Assembly: GCA_003254885.1 (NCBI GenBank)
Contig: QANT01006852.1
Location: 1 to 64,000 of the forward strand
DNA length: 64,000 bases
Direction: 5' to 3'
Source of the DNA: Purshia tridentata
Lineage: Eukaryota > Streptophyta > Magnoliopsida > Rosales > Rosaceae
Numbering within the stretch: position 1 is the stretch's first letter; the number at the start of each line of letters is the position of its first letter. A program made the translations under genes and the position numbers. Shown piece by piece: positions 25,086 through 36,130 of this stretch. The notes beneath the pieces were generated by a model that did no database searches, had not been told where the DNA came from, and saw only the letters and a program-made list of their open reading frames with translations.

Positions 25086-26114
25086 GGAGACATATCAATT
25101 ATTTTTTTTACTATGATGGCACTCTTTACTTTTTTGGTTTTTGAGAAAATAGTTGGAATGATTGGATTAGGTGCATGTTAGTTTACAAGTACATTTGTAT
25201 TTGAGTACTTTAAAAGATTTATTTTGTTTACATTTTAAGTTTTTTTATTGGAGGAATTTCTAGTATTCTTTTTTCTTTTCATGCATTTGAAATGTTACTT
25301 CATAGTTGATGGTTTGAAATAATATGGGATTTGTTGATATTTGTTTAGGTTATGTCATTGTCCCATTGATATTTAGGAGGTTGTGATTATTTATATTGGT
25401 GTTAATTTGTATGTTGCTGGTGAATTTGAAGATTGGCTAGTAGTATTAATTTAAAATCTAATCTTGTTGGTTTTGTTGTGTTACGAATTGGTCTTTAATT
25501 TTTTCGTTTTCTTTGTGGATGATCTGGAGATACTTTGAGGTTTTTAATGCTGACTTTAGTATGTCTCCAAGGTATGTTGCTCCAGAGTTAGAGCAATCAG
25601 TGGTCACATGTTTAGTTTTGTAATTGCTCTTGAAATTGTTGCTAAATGTGGATGGCTATTAGTCAGATTCTAGCTTCCTTTTACTTCAAATTCTGTAGAA
25701 GAAGGCTGCAGATCAATAGGATGATCATACAAGAAGGCCTTCTATGTCAACAATAGTTTGCAAGGAACATCATCTATAGAAATATATCCAAACAATAGAA
25801 AATGTAATTAATGGAAATTTAAATGATAGAGTTTTAAATTTCATCAATTACCCAAACAATGAAATTTATGATTCTTGTTTTACATACATATATCCAAACA
25901 ATAGAAAATGTAATTGATGGAAATTTAAATGGAGTTTTAAATTCCATTATTTATGAATTTCTATAAAAATTAGAATTACTTCATCCAAACACATTAGAAG
26001 CCCGTAACAAAACCCTCTAATCCAATGCTCTGTCACGCCCATTAATACAATGGACATTATCTTGACAATCAGGATTCACTTGTTTTTCTATGATGACTTC
26101 CAAATCGAAATGAA

Positions 26115-26453
26115 TGTTGAGAGAAATCCCACATTGAAGATGTGAGGGCCTTGCTAGTGGTTTATAAGGGTTTGGGCTACTCCTTCCATTACTAATTGGT
26201 TTTGGGATGGATGCTTAGATTTTTTCATGGTATCAAAGCAGGTTATCCACGTAATGCGCCAAACAACCACACATGCTCCCACATCATCCAATATAAATTG
26301 TCCATGTGTTAGGCTTGAAATGATGCCCCATGTGTGGGGGCGTGTTGAGAGAAATCCCACATTGAAGATGTAAGGGCCTTACTAGTAGTTTATAAGGGTT
26401 TGGACTACTCCTCTCATTGCCAATTGATTTTGGGATGGATGCCTAGATTTCTA
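26115..26453. mobile_element. TRIM (miniature LTR retrotransposon), both LTRs present
   Basis: Two direct repeats of about 113 bp (26115-26227 and 26343-about 26453) begin TGTTGAGAGAAATCCCACAT. The left one ends TTTTTTCA and is followed at once by TGGTATCAAAGCAGG, a primer-binding site complementary to initiator tRNA-Met. A purine tract (TGTGGGGGCG) sits just before the right repeat. The internal part is only about 115 bp without coding capacity, the hallmark of a TRIM. The LTRs differ at roughly ten positions, so it is a fossil of some age. No clear target duplication was found. Confidence 0.88.
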
Positions 26454-26549
26454 TACAAAATAACTTAGAAGACACTCAGTTATATCGAATTATCACCCTA
26501 AACCTTAAACTGTAAACCCTAAGACAAAAAGAAAAAAGAAGTTAATTTG

Positions 26550-26848
26550 GGCCTCATTTGGTGCATAAGATAATATTAGAAAGGATAAATGACTAAATTC
26601 ATTTGTATTCAAGACAAAATTTTCTAACATAAAGTTATAACATGTATTAAGATTAACTAATCATAAGGAAAACTTATTCTTTCCAATCACCCCCAAAATG
26701 GGAGGATTAAACAATTTATCTTCTTCACATCTTCTTCACATCTTCTTCCCATCTTCTTTTTTTAAGTTAGAACACATTATTCATGTTTTTTTATGAATAC
26801 ATATAAATTTAATTATATTCAATACTATTTTATGCACCAAGCGATGCC
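26550..26848. mobile_element. Tourist-like MITE copy 3 (most complete)
   Basis: The left end is GGCCTCATTTGGTGCATAAG; the inverse of the right end is GGCATCGCTTGGTGCATAAA. The match goes on through ATAATATT/ATAGTATT and into ...GTATTCA. The length is 299 bp. Flanks are TTG on the left and TTA on the right, nearly the 3-bp target expected of Tourist elements. The element could be mobilised by PIF/Harbinger proteins such as those encoded at 20.6-26.0 kb, but the termini are only loosely alike. Confidence 0.8.
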
Positions 26849-27627
26849 TTAGTATTTTTTTTTGGTAAACCCTAAACCCTATACCTTTCTCCATGGGGAT
26901 AGCTATGACAAGGGGTGGGCACAGCCTAATTCGACTCGGTTCACCCCTAACACCACCAGTTCGATTTGGTGCAATACACCAAGAAATTGATGCAAAAAAT
27001 TAAACCAAACCAAACCTTACTAGATTCTGATTTAGTCAGTGTTACTATTCATTATTAGGCATGTGCCCAATTATGTTTTTAGGCCTCAAATGTGGATTTT
27101 GAGCCATTTATTATGCAAAGTTTGCAATCCCAATTATTTTCTTCTGCAAGATTATGGTTGGTAATACCAAAATGGTTTTTTGGACCCAGTTATTTTTTTG
27201 CCTCACATTTGGGTTTTGAACCATTTTGAGGGAATACTTGGAAAATAAATTACGGCCCAAAATAAATGCAAAATAATCTAAGAAAAAAAACAACTTAATT
27301 TTCATCGATCATCAATAGAAATGCTATTAGAGCATTGTCCTGATCTACTCCACTATCCTCAATTGAAGAAATCTACATGAGTGCATGTACTAACTTTATT
27401 TCTACAAAAGGATTCATCTTGTTGGTGATAACTGTGTTGAACCACAAGGCGAACCAAATCAGAAAATATAGAAACCAGTATGAGGACAGATAAGTTAATC
27501 ATGATAACTATAAAAAATATATATCTTTAAAAACCACCCAATAAACATATATATATATATATCTATAAAAAATGTATAAAATTTTAGACATCATCATCAT
27601 GCATCCTAGTTCATACATATATATAAG
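26849..27627. other. gene-free DNA with a hAT-like terminal motif at 26910
   Basis: No gene was seen. AAGGGGTGGGCACAGCC at 26910 followed by ACTCGGTTCACC resembles the end of plant hAT-like elements. See also 33635 and 44532. Short runs of telomere-like AAACCCT occur near 26868. Confidence 0.35.
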
Positions 27628-28021
27628 CACCTTCCAGTGTGAGATTCCACATTTAAGGTTAATTGTGAGATAGGTCGGATGGGCCCACTCTATGTAATTT
27701 TTCAACAATCCGAACCGTCTATTTTTTATGTCTTTATTCATAAATCATTCTTGCAAAAAATTAGCTAAATCGGAAATCATTTATCCATCTAAGTTTAAAC
27801 CAACAAATAGACGGTTTCATGAAAGATATTTGATTCGTCTATTTGTTTGATCAAAGTTAGATAGGCAAATGATTTTCAATTTGGCTAATTTTTTGCACAG
27901 ATAATCTTTAAATAAAGACCTAAAAATTAGATGGTTCAGATTGTTGAAATACTATATGGAGTGGGCCCCATGAGGGATCCCACAAATAAAATTATAAATG
28001 GGATCCCACATTGGAAGGGGC

Positions 28022-28023
<2 letters not shown>
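27628..28023. mobile_element. MITE with ~170-bp inverted arms
   Basis: The left arm CACCTTCCAGTGTGAGATTC...GGGCCCACTCTATGTA...CCGAACCGTCTATTTTTT...GCAAAAAATTAGCTAAATCG is mirrored by the inverse of the right arm (CCCCTTCCAATGTGGGATCC...GGGCCCACTCCATATA...TGAACCATCTAATTTTTA). The element sits in a TA microsatellite that now flanks it on both sides, so the target duplication is hidden. Relatives are at 32512-32625 and 32700-32965. Confidence 0.85.

Positions 28024-28060
<37 letters not shown>
28024..28060. repeat. TA dinucleotide microsatellite
   Basis: An uninterrupted TA run directly follows the MITE. A shorter TA run lies before it near 27548. Confidence 0.9.
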
Positions 28061-28062
<2 letters not shown>

Positions 28063-29144
28063 TAGGAGCCAATCAAGATGCAACTACATGTTTTTAAGGA
28101 AAGTAAAGAGTCCAATTAAAGCAAAAATTCTAATTGGATTTGTATACAAATATGATAATTTTAAGGTTGCTTGGGCGTAAAGAATAAGCAAGCCAAGAGT
28201 TCAAGTTCCACTAGGACTAGGATTTCTTTGAAGGTCTAGGGTTTGACCCCTATATAAGGATGTATTACCATGAAGAAAACTCTCTCAACACATATATACA
28301 ACAAATCAAGCTTCTCAGCAAATTCTTAGATTTCTCAAGCCTATTTTTGCAATCAGTTCTTCAAGTTCTTGGGAATTGTGTTATTTCTTTCAACTTTGCT
28401 GAATCTCATTTTTCTAGTATTGATTCCTGTTTGTTTTAACCCTTTGATATTTAGTTTCTGGTTCTTTAGATGATTTTTAGTTATGTTGGACAATTTTTTC
28501 ATGGTAATTAGATTTGCTCACATATTTTATATTAAAGTACTCAATTTGTTATTTGCATCTTGTTATTGTTTTGCCAAGTATTTAAAGTCCGTGAAGATCA
28601 TTAGAAAGAATCTAGGTGAGGTAGTTGTTTTTTGCTCGCCACACAGTCAATTTTTAGAGGTTAGATCACAGCGCGAATATTCATTCAATCACCATCTCAC
28701 GACCACACATTTTTTTGCATATTGACCATCTGGCCATGGAATGACCGCACACTTTACAAAGGACTATCAGTGTTAGCTAAAATTTCCCCAGCCAATCCTA
28801 CCAGGAATTTTAGGTGCAACAATATTAATACAGGCCTTATTACAAGCCTTTGCAGGTCATTCGTTACTGCAGAGAGCATCAAGTAGCTTTAATCTTGCAG
28901 TTTCATAAATGGCAAGAAAATCAGTGTACATGAAAATACAGAAACCAGTGTACATAAAACACTATCCTCAATAAGTAAAAGCAAACCAGTGTAAAACACA
29001 AAAACTAGAAACTAGAGACCAGAAAATACAGAAATGAATTTGATATGTGCAAGACTCTCCAAATCATCAAGGCCATGCCACTATGTTGCGTGGTATTTGC
29101 ATGTGAATTGAGAAGACTCGTTTGTTAGTATTTTATGCAACATC
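28061..29144. other. gene-free intergenic DNA
   Basis: No gene, RNA gene or repeat with clear ends was recognised. A promoter-like TATATAAGG with a pyrimidine-rich leader at about 28250-28400 looks like old LTR sequence but has no definable borders. Confidence 0.35.
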
Positions 29145-29313
29145 ACCTTTAGATAAGGTGATGTTGGTGCCTTTCATTAAATCCAATACACTCATATAAA
29201 TTCAAAACTTATGATATGCCACATTGCCGCATAAACTAGCATGCCTAATAAGTCAAATTTATATGAGTGGATTTGATTTGATAAAAGACACCAACAACAC
29301 CTTATCTAAAGGT
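29145..29313. mobile_element. 169-bp MITE
   Basis: ACCTTTAGATAAGGTGATGT at the left is mirrored by CACCTTATCTAAAGGT at the right end. The arms continue inward (GTTGGTG.CTTT...AATCCA.T.CACTCATATAAATT). No coding capacity. The target duplication is not clear. Confidence 0.82.
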
Positions 29314-29640
29314 AGAGATGCTAAATTTGCATTTAGATAAGCCACTAGCTGTAGTTCCTATTGTTTAGCATGCATGTTCCTTATATTATGCGCTAGTATG
29401 CACATTTCCCTTATATTTTGCACCTGTTTGCATATTTCCCTTCAAGTATGCATTTGTTGGTTTTAAGGCTTATAAATAGCCAACTCAAGAATGAATAATG
29501 GATACAATTATCCAAAAATTACCCTCTCGATCTATTCTTCTCTCTCAATCCTTCTCCTCTCTGTTTCTATTCTGTTCTAAGTTTAGTCATATCACAATTG
29601 TACTTGTTAGAACTAAGACAGATGATGATTTCGGTGGTGG
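29314..29640. other. possible LTR-derived sequence
   Basis: TTATAAATAGCC near 29470 is followed by a pyrimidine-rich leader (CTTCTCTCTCAATCC...) and resembles the promoter half of a retrotransposon LTR. No TG...CA borders with a target duplication could be fixed, so this is a guess. Confidence 0.25.
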
Positions 29641-29927
29641 TGAGTAGAATATAAGTGATTTCGAATGACTAGATGATGATGATTTCTTATGCAAAAACTC
29701 AACTCAAAAAGTTCAAGAATTAATTTGAAATAAACTCAAAATGTATACATGAGTTTGGGTAAAACTCAAGGGTATTTTACTTTCTATTTAAACCCATTTT
29801 GATTGATGCTACATTAGATTAATTACTTTCCTTATATAGGTTTTGATGAGTCACCCTATTACTCAACAGCCCCATATTGCCCCTATGTTTTTAAATGGTA
29901 AATTTCAATGTTGAATTAATGAATAGG

Positions 29928-30150
29928 GTTAATTACAAAGAAATCAATAAAACTTTTCACATTTACATTTTAATTAATGTACTTTTCATAATATTATTTT
30001 AGTCAATATTGACCAAAATTGGATTATACTTAGTGACTAAAGTGAGATATAATTTTAAAATCCATTGATCTTTGTTGGAAAATAAAATTTTCATTGACCA
30101 TTATGTAATATTAGAATGTTTTATTGATTTAAATATAATTTTCTAATTAA
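29928..30150 (+). repeat. dispersed repeat, copy 1 of 3
   Basis: It begins GGGTTAATTACAAAGAAATC and contains GTGAGATATAATTTTAAAAT. The same unit recurs at 35080-35290 (same strand) and 61318-61506 (opposite strand). The opening resembles Mutator-like MITE termini, but the second arm was not found at any copy. Confidence 0.65.
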
Positions 30151-31409
30151 TGAATACCATATTTTAAGCAATTGTCAATTAACAATTATAATTATGACAG
30201 TTAAATTTTTTTCATTTCAAGTTGTAATTTAAATTTTGAATTTTGAATGTTCTTATATAAAAGTTGTATGTCGTAATTTTTCAAAGTTATATGCATCTGG
30301 GTGTTTGTATATTTGTCTCGAAACTTCTGATAATAAGGTAAATAAAATTTTCAGTCTTCTTCTTAAGTTGGCTTCTAAATTATTCTTTCTTCTTGTTGCA
30401 TCTTATATCTTCGTATTTTATTTTATTTTTTCCTAATTCAGAGGTATAATTTTTTTCCTTTTTTATGTCACCATCTTGTTATTACCTTCTCCTTCTCTTA
30501 TCTTTTTCTTTACATGATCTGAAGGTATCTTATTCTTATTTATTTAACCTGATTTAGAGGATTCTTATTTTTCTATCCTTTTTCACTTATGTTAGCGGTG
30601 ATGATACTTCGTACTTTTGAGTTTATATACCTATTTTGGGTGGGGATACCTTTGGTTTATACATCTCATGAGGAAATTTTTGGTGGAGTTGAGTATAATT
30701 TTTAGATGACTATTTGGAGTGTGTTAGGTGATGTTCTTTAAATACTTAATGAAATGTTTTTATGAATTTTTGGTCAATTTGTATACCTTATGGGGAGATT
30801 GAGAAAGAACAATAATGGTTTAAGGTTATAAATTGGGTGAGTTTAAAGGCTTTGTTACCTATAGATTAGGTAATGAAATTAATATAGTTATGCTTGTTTT
30901 CTAGTATATTGTTGCATTGTATAATTATGTAAAAATATTGTGATTATATACTAAGAATAGGTTCGTTTTTGTGTTGACTTTATTACATTTTTATTTTTTT
31001 AAATTTTGGAGGCTTACTTGTTCATTTTTCTCTAACTATATAGTAGGTAACTTATATGTACATATTTTATCACCACAAAAAATTATACATATATATTTTG
31101 TGTTTAATGTGCAGTTGTCTATTTGGAATTAATGTAGGTGCATTATAAAATATTAGGGAATAAAAAATTAAAAATTAAAAATAATAAATGACTAAATTTA
31201 TGAAGTTCTTAATTCATTTCCGTTATTTACCCTAAAGGGTAAAATAGACATAAAAAATTTAAAAATGGGCCTAAATCAAAAACCAATAACCTTGGATTAA
31301 ATCTAATAGTCATTATATTGTTTGGGCTTAAATTCAAAGAGCTCAAAGTTCAAACAATAGATCCAAAAAATAGAATGAAATCACAAAAAAATTGAAACTT
31401 TAAATACCT
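30151..31409. other. gene-free AT-rich DNA
   Basis: Nothing recognised. A frame at 30236-30436 has no similarity that I can name. Confidence 0.4.
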
Positions 31410-31925
31410 TGGTGCAGGAGCATTCAATTGAAAATGAGGCCTAAGGCAAGAGCTAAAAAAAAAATTGTTCAAACTTATAATTAAAATATAAATTTTCTTT
31501 AAAAAATTCATTACAAAATTATTATTTTTGACTTTTGACTTTTGAGATGCTATATTAATTTTTTAAATTCTATATTCAAGTTTGTTTGACATTTTTTTTT
31601 TGTTTTACCATAACAGAAATTTATGCTTCTTTATATTTTGGGCCATTATTTTTATTTTTTCTATTTATGCTTGTATGTATTTATGAAAGTGTAGAAATGA
31701 CTTGTTTTAAACTAAGGCATTCTTTCTATTTAAGCTTATTACACTTTTTTCCACTTGGACCTTTATGAAAGTGTTAGAATCAAATACTTATTCTGAAATG
31801 AGGCATTTTTCTGTTTAGACCCATTATTTTTATTTTTTTGGGCTTTTTAATGTATATGTAGTCTTCCTCAAAATGTGGCCCAAGGTGCAGGCCTTGTTTG
31901 CCTTGGGCTTGGCCGACCCTACCTA
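31410..31925. mobile_element. hAT-like remnant with GGCC-rich end
   Basis: The inverse of the right end reads AGGGTCGGCCAAGCCCAAGG and then GGCCTGCACCTTGGGCC, which is how a common class of plant hAT-like repeats ends. Near 31428, ATGAGGCCTAAGGCAAGAGC is a related inner motif. A unit containing TTATGAAAGTGT..AA and AGGCATT(C/T)TTCT occurs twice in tandem near 31680 and 31765. It is degraded, and the left border is uncertain. Confidence 0.4.
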
Positions 31926-32511
31926 GTGGGAAATCGGAGAGCAAAGAGCTAGAGTGAGAGGGAAGAAAGGGTAAGAATTGGTGGTCACTTGAGGAATTCG
32001 AACACAAAACCATCTTTGTCGTGATGAGAGCAAGAAGACCAAGTAGGTCCGACCATGTAACTCTACCAAAAATAGTGGATCGCCAATGAAGGGCACTGAT
32101 CGGGTTTGGGTTTGATTTGTTGCCATCTTTGGGTTTTTGGATGATTGGAGGGTTGGGGAACAAAGAGAAGAAGGAGAGGGAAAAAAAGAGACTAAAACCT
32201 CTGACGTTGGCTACCAGCACGCCGAAGAAAGAAGACTGGCAAGAGAGATGGAGGAGAGAGAAGAGAGAAATGGTAGAGGTAGATGAGAGGCTTATGCATG
32301 AAATGCAAGGTTTTTCTAAAAATGTGGTTTCTATAGCTAAAATGTGAAATTAGAAAATTGCCCCCAAAACTTTAAACGTCCGAACTTTTTAAATCGTAAC
32401 TTCGAATCATGCATAGTTCGAGTGTACATGCTTGTAGAGCCGAGCACACCCAATTCTAATCTCTAGACTTTAAACTCTATATACTAAACCCTAAACCCTA
32501 AACTCTATAAC
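31926..32511. other. purine-rich DNA, no convincing gene
   Basis: Overlapping frames exist on both strands (for example 31780-32220 minus and 32117-32347 plus) only because the region is purine/pyrimidine biased. I recognise no protein. Telomere-like AAACCCTAAACCCTAAA occurs at about 32485. Confidence 0.35.
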
Positions 32512-32625
32512 CTAAACAATTACCGATTTGGCTAATTTTTTGCGATGATGACACTTAAGGAGTGGCTTAAAAAATAAACGGTTCCGAGATATAATGAAGA
32601 GTGGATCCCACAAAGAATCTCTTAA
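32512..32625. mobile_element. single arm of the 27.6-kb MITE family
   Basis: ACCGATTTGGCTAATTTTTTGC...AAACGGTTCCGAGATATAAT...GAGTGGATCCCACAAAG equals one arm of the MITE at 27628-28023, at lower identity. The opposite arm is absent or replaced by the neighbouring copy. Confidence 0.65.
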
Positions 32626-32699
32626 GTATTCTTATAGATAATAGTATGTATATAAATATACCTAAATATATATCATATATATATATATATGAGAACATC

Positions 32700-32965
32700 T
32701 TATCTCGAGCCAACTATTCAATGATCGGAACCGTCTATGTTTTAGAAAATTATTTAAAGATCATCTTTACAAAAAATCATCCAAATCGAAAATTGTTTAG
32801 CCATTAATTTGATTAGCAGTTACAGTATTTAAAGATATTTGTTTGTTTGCATAGTTTAGATGACTAAACCATTACCGATTTAATAATTTTTTGCGATAAG
32901 AGGCCTATAAAATGAACGATTCCAATCATTGAACTACCATGGAGAGTGGATTCCACAAAGATCGG
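32700..32965. mobile_element. MITE of the 27.6-kb family, old copy
   Basis: The left arm CAATGATCGGAACCGTCTAT...CAAAAAATCATCCAAATCG is mirrored by the right arm ACCGATTTAATAATTTTTTGC...CCAATCATTGAACTACCATG..GAGTGGATTCCACAAAG. The arms are diverged from each other and from the copy at 27628, so this copy is older. Confidence 0.7.
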
Positions 32966-33299
32966 TAATTGGCATTACCCAACATAACCTTATACCCATA
33001 AAATATAATTGGTATTCTACTCCATAACCTTATACCCTAAACCGTGAAGTCCGAAACCTTATACCTAAAAATTAAACCTACACTATAATAATTTTAGTAT
33101 ATAAACTATAAATTATAGTTTTGGACTTTTAGTAATATTTTTACAATATAGAAACTATATGTATAAAATATAAACTAGTAATATTTTCAGACTTTTTTGT
33201 GATTATAATATTTAAATAGAGACTTAAAACAATATCTTTAAGTTCAAAAGAATGATTTATAAAATATATTTAATTTTATAAATTATTATAGTATCAGTA

Positions 33300-33635
33300 T
33301 ACCTTTAAATATATTGCATGTACTTGAATATCACAAGTGCCTAAGTGGTGGTGTGGAAATACACTTTGAGTAAAACAATTAGGTCTTGGTTTTGAACCCT
33401 AGTAGGTGCAAAATGCTTACACATTTGTTATTGAATATATATATAACTTTGATATAATATAAAATAAAATATAAAAATATATATATAAGTAATCTGGTCT
33501 TGTTTGGATTGGCCTAAATAGGTGTAGAACCGGATTGGCAACAATCCCTACGATGTTGACTTTTTTGTTCAAAGTGGTTTTTATATTATTTTGTTGCTTC
33601 GGCATTGCCAGTACACGGTTTTATGCCTACCCCTA
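33300..33635. mobile_element. hAT-like element end, copy 1
   Basis: The end is ACACGGTTTTATGCCTACCCCTA; its inverse, TAGGGGTAGGCATAAAACCG, is the type of end found on plant hAT-like elements. The preceding 150 bases (ATAGGTGTAGAACCGGATTG...ATGTTGACTTTTTTGTTCAA) match the region before 44532, so both are ends of one repeat family. Confidence 0.5.
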
Positions 33636-33887
33636 GCCATGAGGTCCATAGATCCAACAAATGAGAAACTCAATTAGGAACCCAAATACAACGTTGTTAT
33701 CCTTCTCGAGCACTCGATCAAACTTGGGTAGAACAAACGGTGCCGATGCCTTCTTGCGTTCAACGGCCAACGACAGAGGCATGGCTACTATGTGGGTGTA
33801 GGCCCACCTCCTCATGCCCAAAATGCAGTCTATGTTCCTTTTCCACTCCTTCTCATTGCTATCCTCCACGCCATTTGCTACAATCAC
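33633..33887 (-). other. unrecognised coding-like fragment
   Basis: A minus-strand frame of about 84 codons opens directly beside the hAT-like end at 33635. It has a balanced, protein-like composition (EWKRNIDCILGMRRWAYTHI, PLSLAVERKKASAPFVLPKF, VLEKDNNVVFGFLIEF), unlike the AT-driven frames around it. GC content is also higher than in the flanks. I do not recognise the family. It may be one exon of a lost gene or a captured fragment. The plus-strand frame over the same bases is Pro/Cys/Ser-rich and looks like the shadow. Confidence 0.3.
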
Positions 33888-33955
33888 TTCAGCTCAGACC
33901 AATAACACCATACAATATTCGTGAAATATATAGAAGTAGTTTTAGAGGGAGATAA

Positions 33956-36130
33956 ATTGACCTAATGTCATCGTATCAATTAGCATACCAGTATTACTCA
34001 AACAATAGTCCTGACACTTAGGCACTTAAGTACAAAATTAATAGGCTTAATTGCTGATAGGCCATGAGGAATTATTAATGAATGTTTTATTACCGTATTA
34101 GGCTGGCCCAGTTCTTAACTCATAATCAATTTGGGTTCTTAAATGAAGCCCAAAATCTTTCTCAACTGGATATTTAACCTTGTTATTTTTAAAATTTAAC
34201 TTGTCTAAATTGTCTCGGCAGTTCAGAAGAACCTTGTCTAAACTGCTTCAACAGTTTAGATGAGTCTCAGCGATTACTTGATTTGAAGTCTATCCCATCA
34301 ATTCTGGAATCAAATCCCTCGAGATGAAAGGTAAAAATGGGGCAAGGCTCAAGAGGCGAGGTAAGACAATCTATATGCGTAGATAAAATTGGTATGCAGA
34401 ATAATGAGAACTAACTTGGTATCAGAGCCCATTTGACGAGAATACTCTCAAGGGGCACATAGAACACAGTTGTTCATTGTTGCATGAAGATAAGAATAGT
34501 TGGAAGCAGTAAAAGAAGAGTTAACAAAATTAAGTCTTGTTATTTTGTAAATTTCGAGCCTCATCAATTGCAGTAATGGTCTATGGGCTTTTCTCCTAGT
34601 ATGCGATGTATTCTGGTCAACGAAATTTAGTTTTAACAGACAAGAAACTAGATAGAATTGACAATTTGGACTAAATTGGGACACGACTGATATTTGTGCA
34701 TTATTTTTGGACTAAATTGAGGTTTTTCTGAAAAATTTGTGGATAATTGCAACAAGTAAGCCAAATTAATATATTTTTTCATTTTTTTAGACTAATAAAA
34801 AATTGCACTAAAATATTTTAGTGTGGTGAAGTGAGTAAATTGTTGGATTCATTTTTAAAAAAATTCATTTTAAGGGTATAATAGGAAGTTTGGTGAAATT
34901 TTTCCACATTGTCGTAAAATAAAATTAAGTGATGAAATGTTAAAAAAAATTTCTTGAACGACAAAGCTGCACACCTCCTCTATTCTGGTGGGGTTTATAT
35001 TAAGAAGCCTAATATCAAATATTATACAAAAAAGTAGAAGGATTTATAAAAGAAAAATAAATAAGTATTATTTGGGTGAATTACAAATAAATCAATACAA
35101 TTTTTTACAATTACATTTTATTCACATTTTATAATTTTATTTGTTACAATTAATTAAAAGTAAATTGAATTTAATGAATAAAGTGAGATATAATTTTAAA
35201 ATTTATTAATTTTTATGGAACAATAAAATTTATATTAATTATTAAATAATATTAAAATATTTTATTAATTTAAAAGTAATTTTTTATATCACTAAGAATT
35301 ATGGCGGTGGCAACTAGTACGGGTACTTTGATGGTGATGGGAGTAGCAGCCAGCCGCGACTATAGTGACGATGGTAACATTTCTCAATATGTCTGATGTT
35401 GATGGTGGGAGGTGTGATAAATGGTGGGGTGTTATAACTTGTCAGTGCGTGAGTGGTGAGTCATGCAATGTTAGATCATAGTTGACCAAACTATAAAATG
35501 CTAGATAATAGATATGATAGTTGGAACATAAATATCCCTACCTTTCTCCATGAATTTTTTTCCCTTCACATGAAAAATATAAATATCTGAGCATAGGAGA
35601 AAAATTTCAGTGGAGATTGCCCTGCCACATTATCATACTTAGTGACAAGAAATATCAATTAAAATACGATATTTATCTCGTATTCTAATTAACCAAAATA
35701 ATAATATTCAATCCAATTTAATATGAAAGGGCAAAAATAACTCATTTAAAAATTAAATTTATTTTAAGTATACAAATTTTTGTTTCTTTATTAAATCTTC
35801 TCAGAGATTAATGAATTAATATATATATATATATCAGTATTTTTAAGTATAAATAAAGTACAAAATTGAATTTACGAAAACTCAATAAACACTATTTTAG
35901 TGGATCAACAAAAATTCATGCGTAAATTTAAGGAAATTTGTTTTATTTGCTTTTTAATTTTTTTGAAAATAAATTTAAGGAAAAACTTTGTTGTGTTTGC
36001 TTAGAATATAAATTTTACTTTATGTTATTATATTCTCTTAGATTTTTTTGTTTCATAATAGTCAATTTTGTTAAGTCTAATACATTTTTTTATTATTATA
36101 GATGGCACATATACGTGCTTGATACATCCT
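33956..36130. other. gene-free DNA holding one dispersed repeat
   Basis: No gene was recognised. It contains the repeat at 35080-35290 listed separately, and AT-rich DNA otherwise. Confidence 0.4.
35080..35290 (+). repeat. dispersed repeat, copy 2 of 3
   Basis: It shares GTGAGATATAATTTTAAAAT and TATTAAAATATTTTATTAAT with the copy at 29928-30150. It begins GGGTGAATTACAAATAAATC. Identity looks moderate (roughly three quarters). Confidence 0.6.

Larger units (their letters stand above)
20646..25993 (+). mobile_element. two-gene PIF/Harbinger DNA transposon
   Basis: The element carries the two genes that define plant PIF/Harbinger elements, in the same direction: a DDE transposase (21846-23708) and a Myb/SANT-like DNA-binding protein (24063-25085). 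Proposed ends are TGTGTTTGGCTG at 20646 and the inverse TGTGTTTGGATG ending at 25993. Further inside, GAAATTCA..AAAT.ATG and a TTTAAA-rich stretch are shared in inverted form. The 3-bp target duplication typical of the superfamily is not clear (TTG or TGG on the left, TTA or TAG on the right), so the borders are approximate. The right end also holds a short tandem repeat, ATATATCCAAACAATAGAAA, at about 25787 and 25888. The transposase is broken, so the copy is inactive by itself. Confidence 0.7.

Noticed and set aside
31780-32347. 146-codon minus-strand frame and plus-strand frame in a purine-rich block
   Set aside because: Strand-biased composition (GA-rich) opens frames on both strands. No family resemblance.
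26868-32500. Telomere-like AAACCCT repeats as interstitial telomere sequence
   Set aside because: Only two or three imperfect units at each site. Such words are common by chance in plant AT-rich DNA.
29928-35290. Direct repeats at 29928 and 35080 as LTRs of one 5.3-kb element
   Set aside because: They do not begin TG or end CA, there is no primer site or coding domain between them, identity is too low, and a third copy lies at 61.3 kb in inverse orientation.
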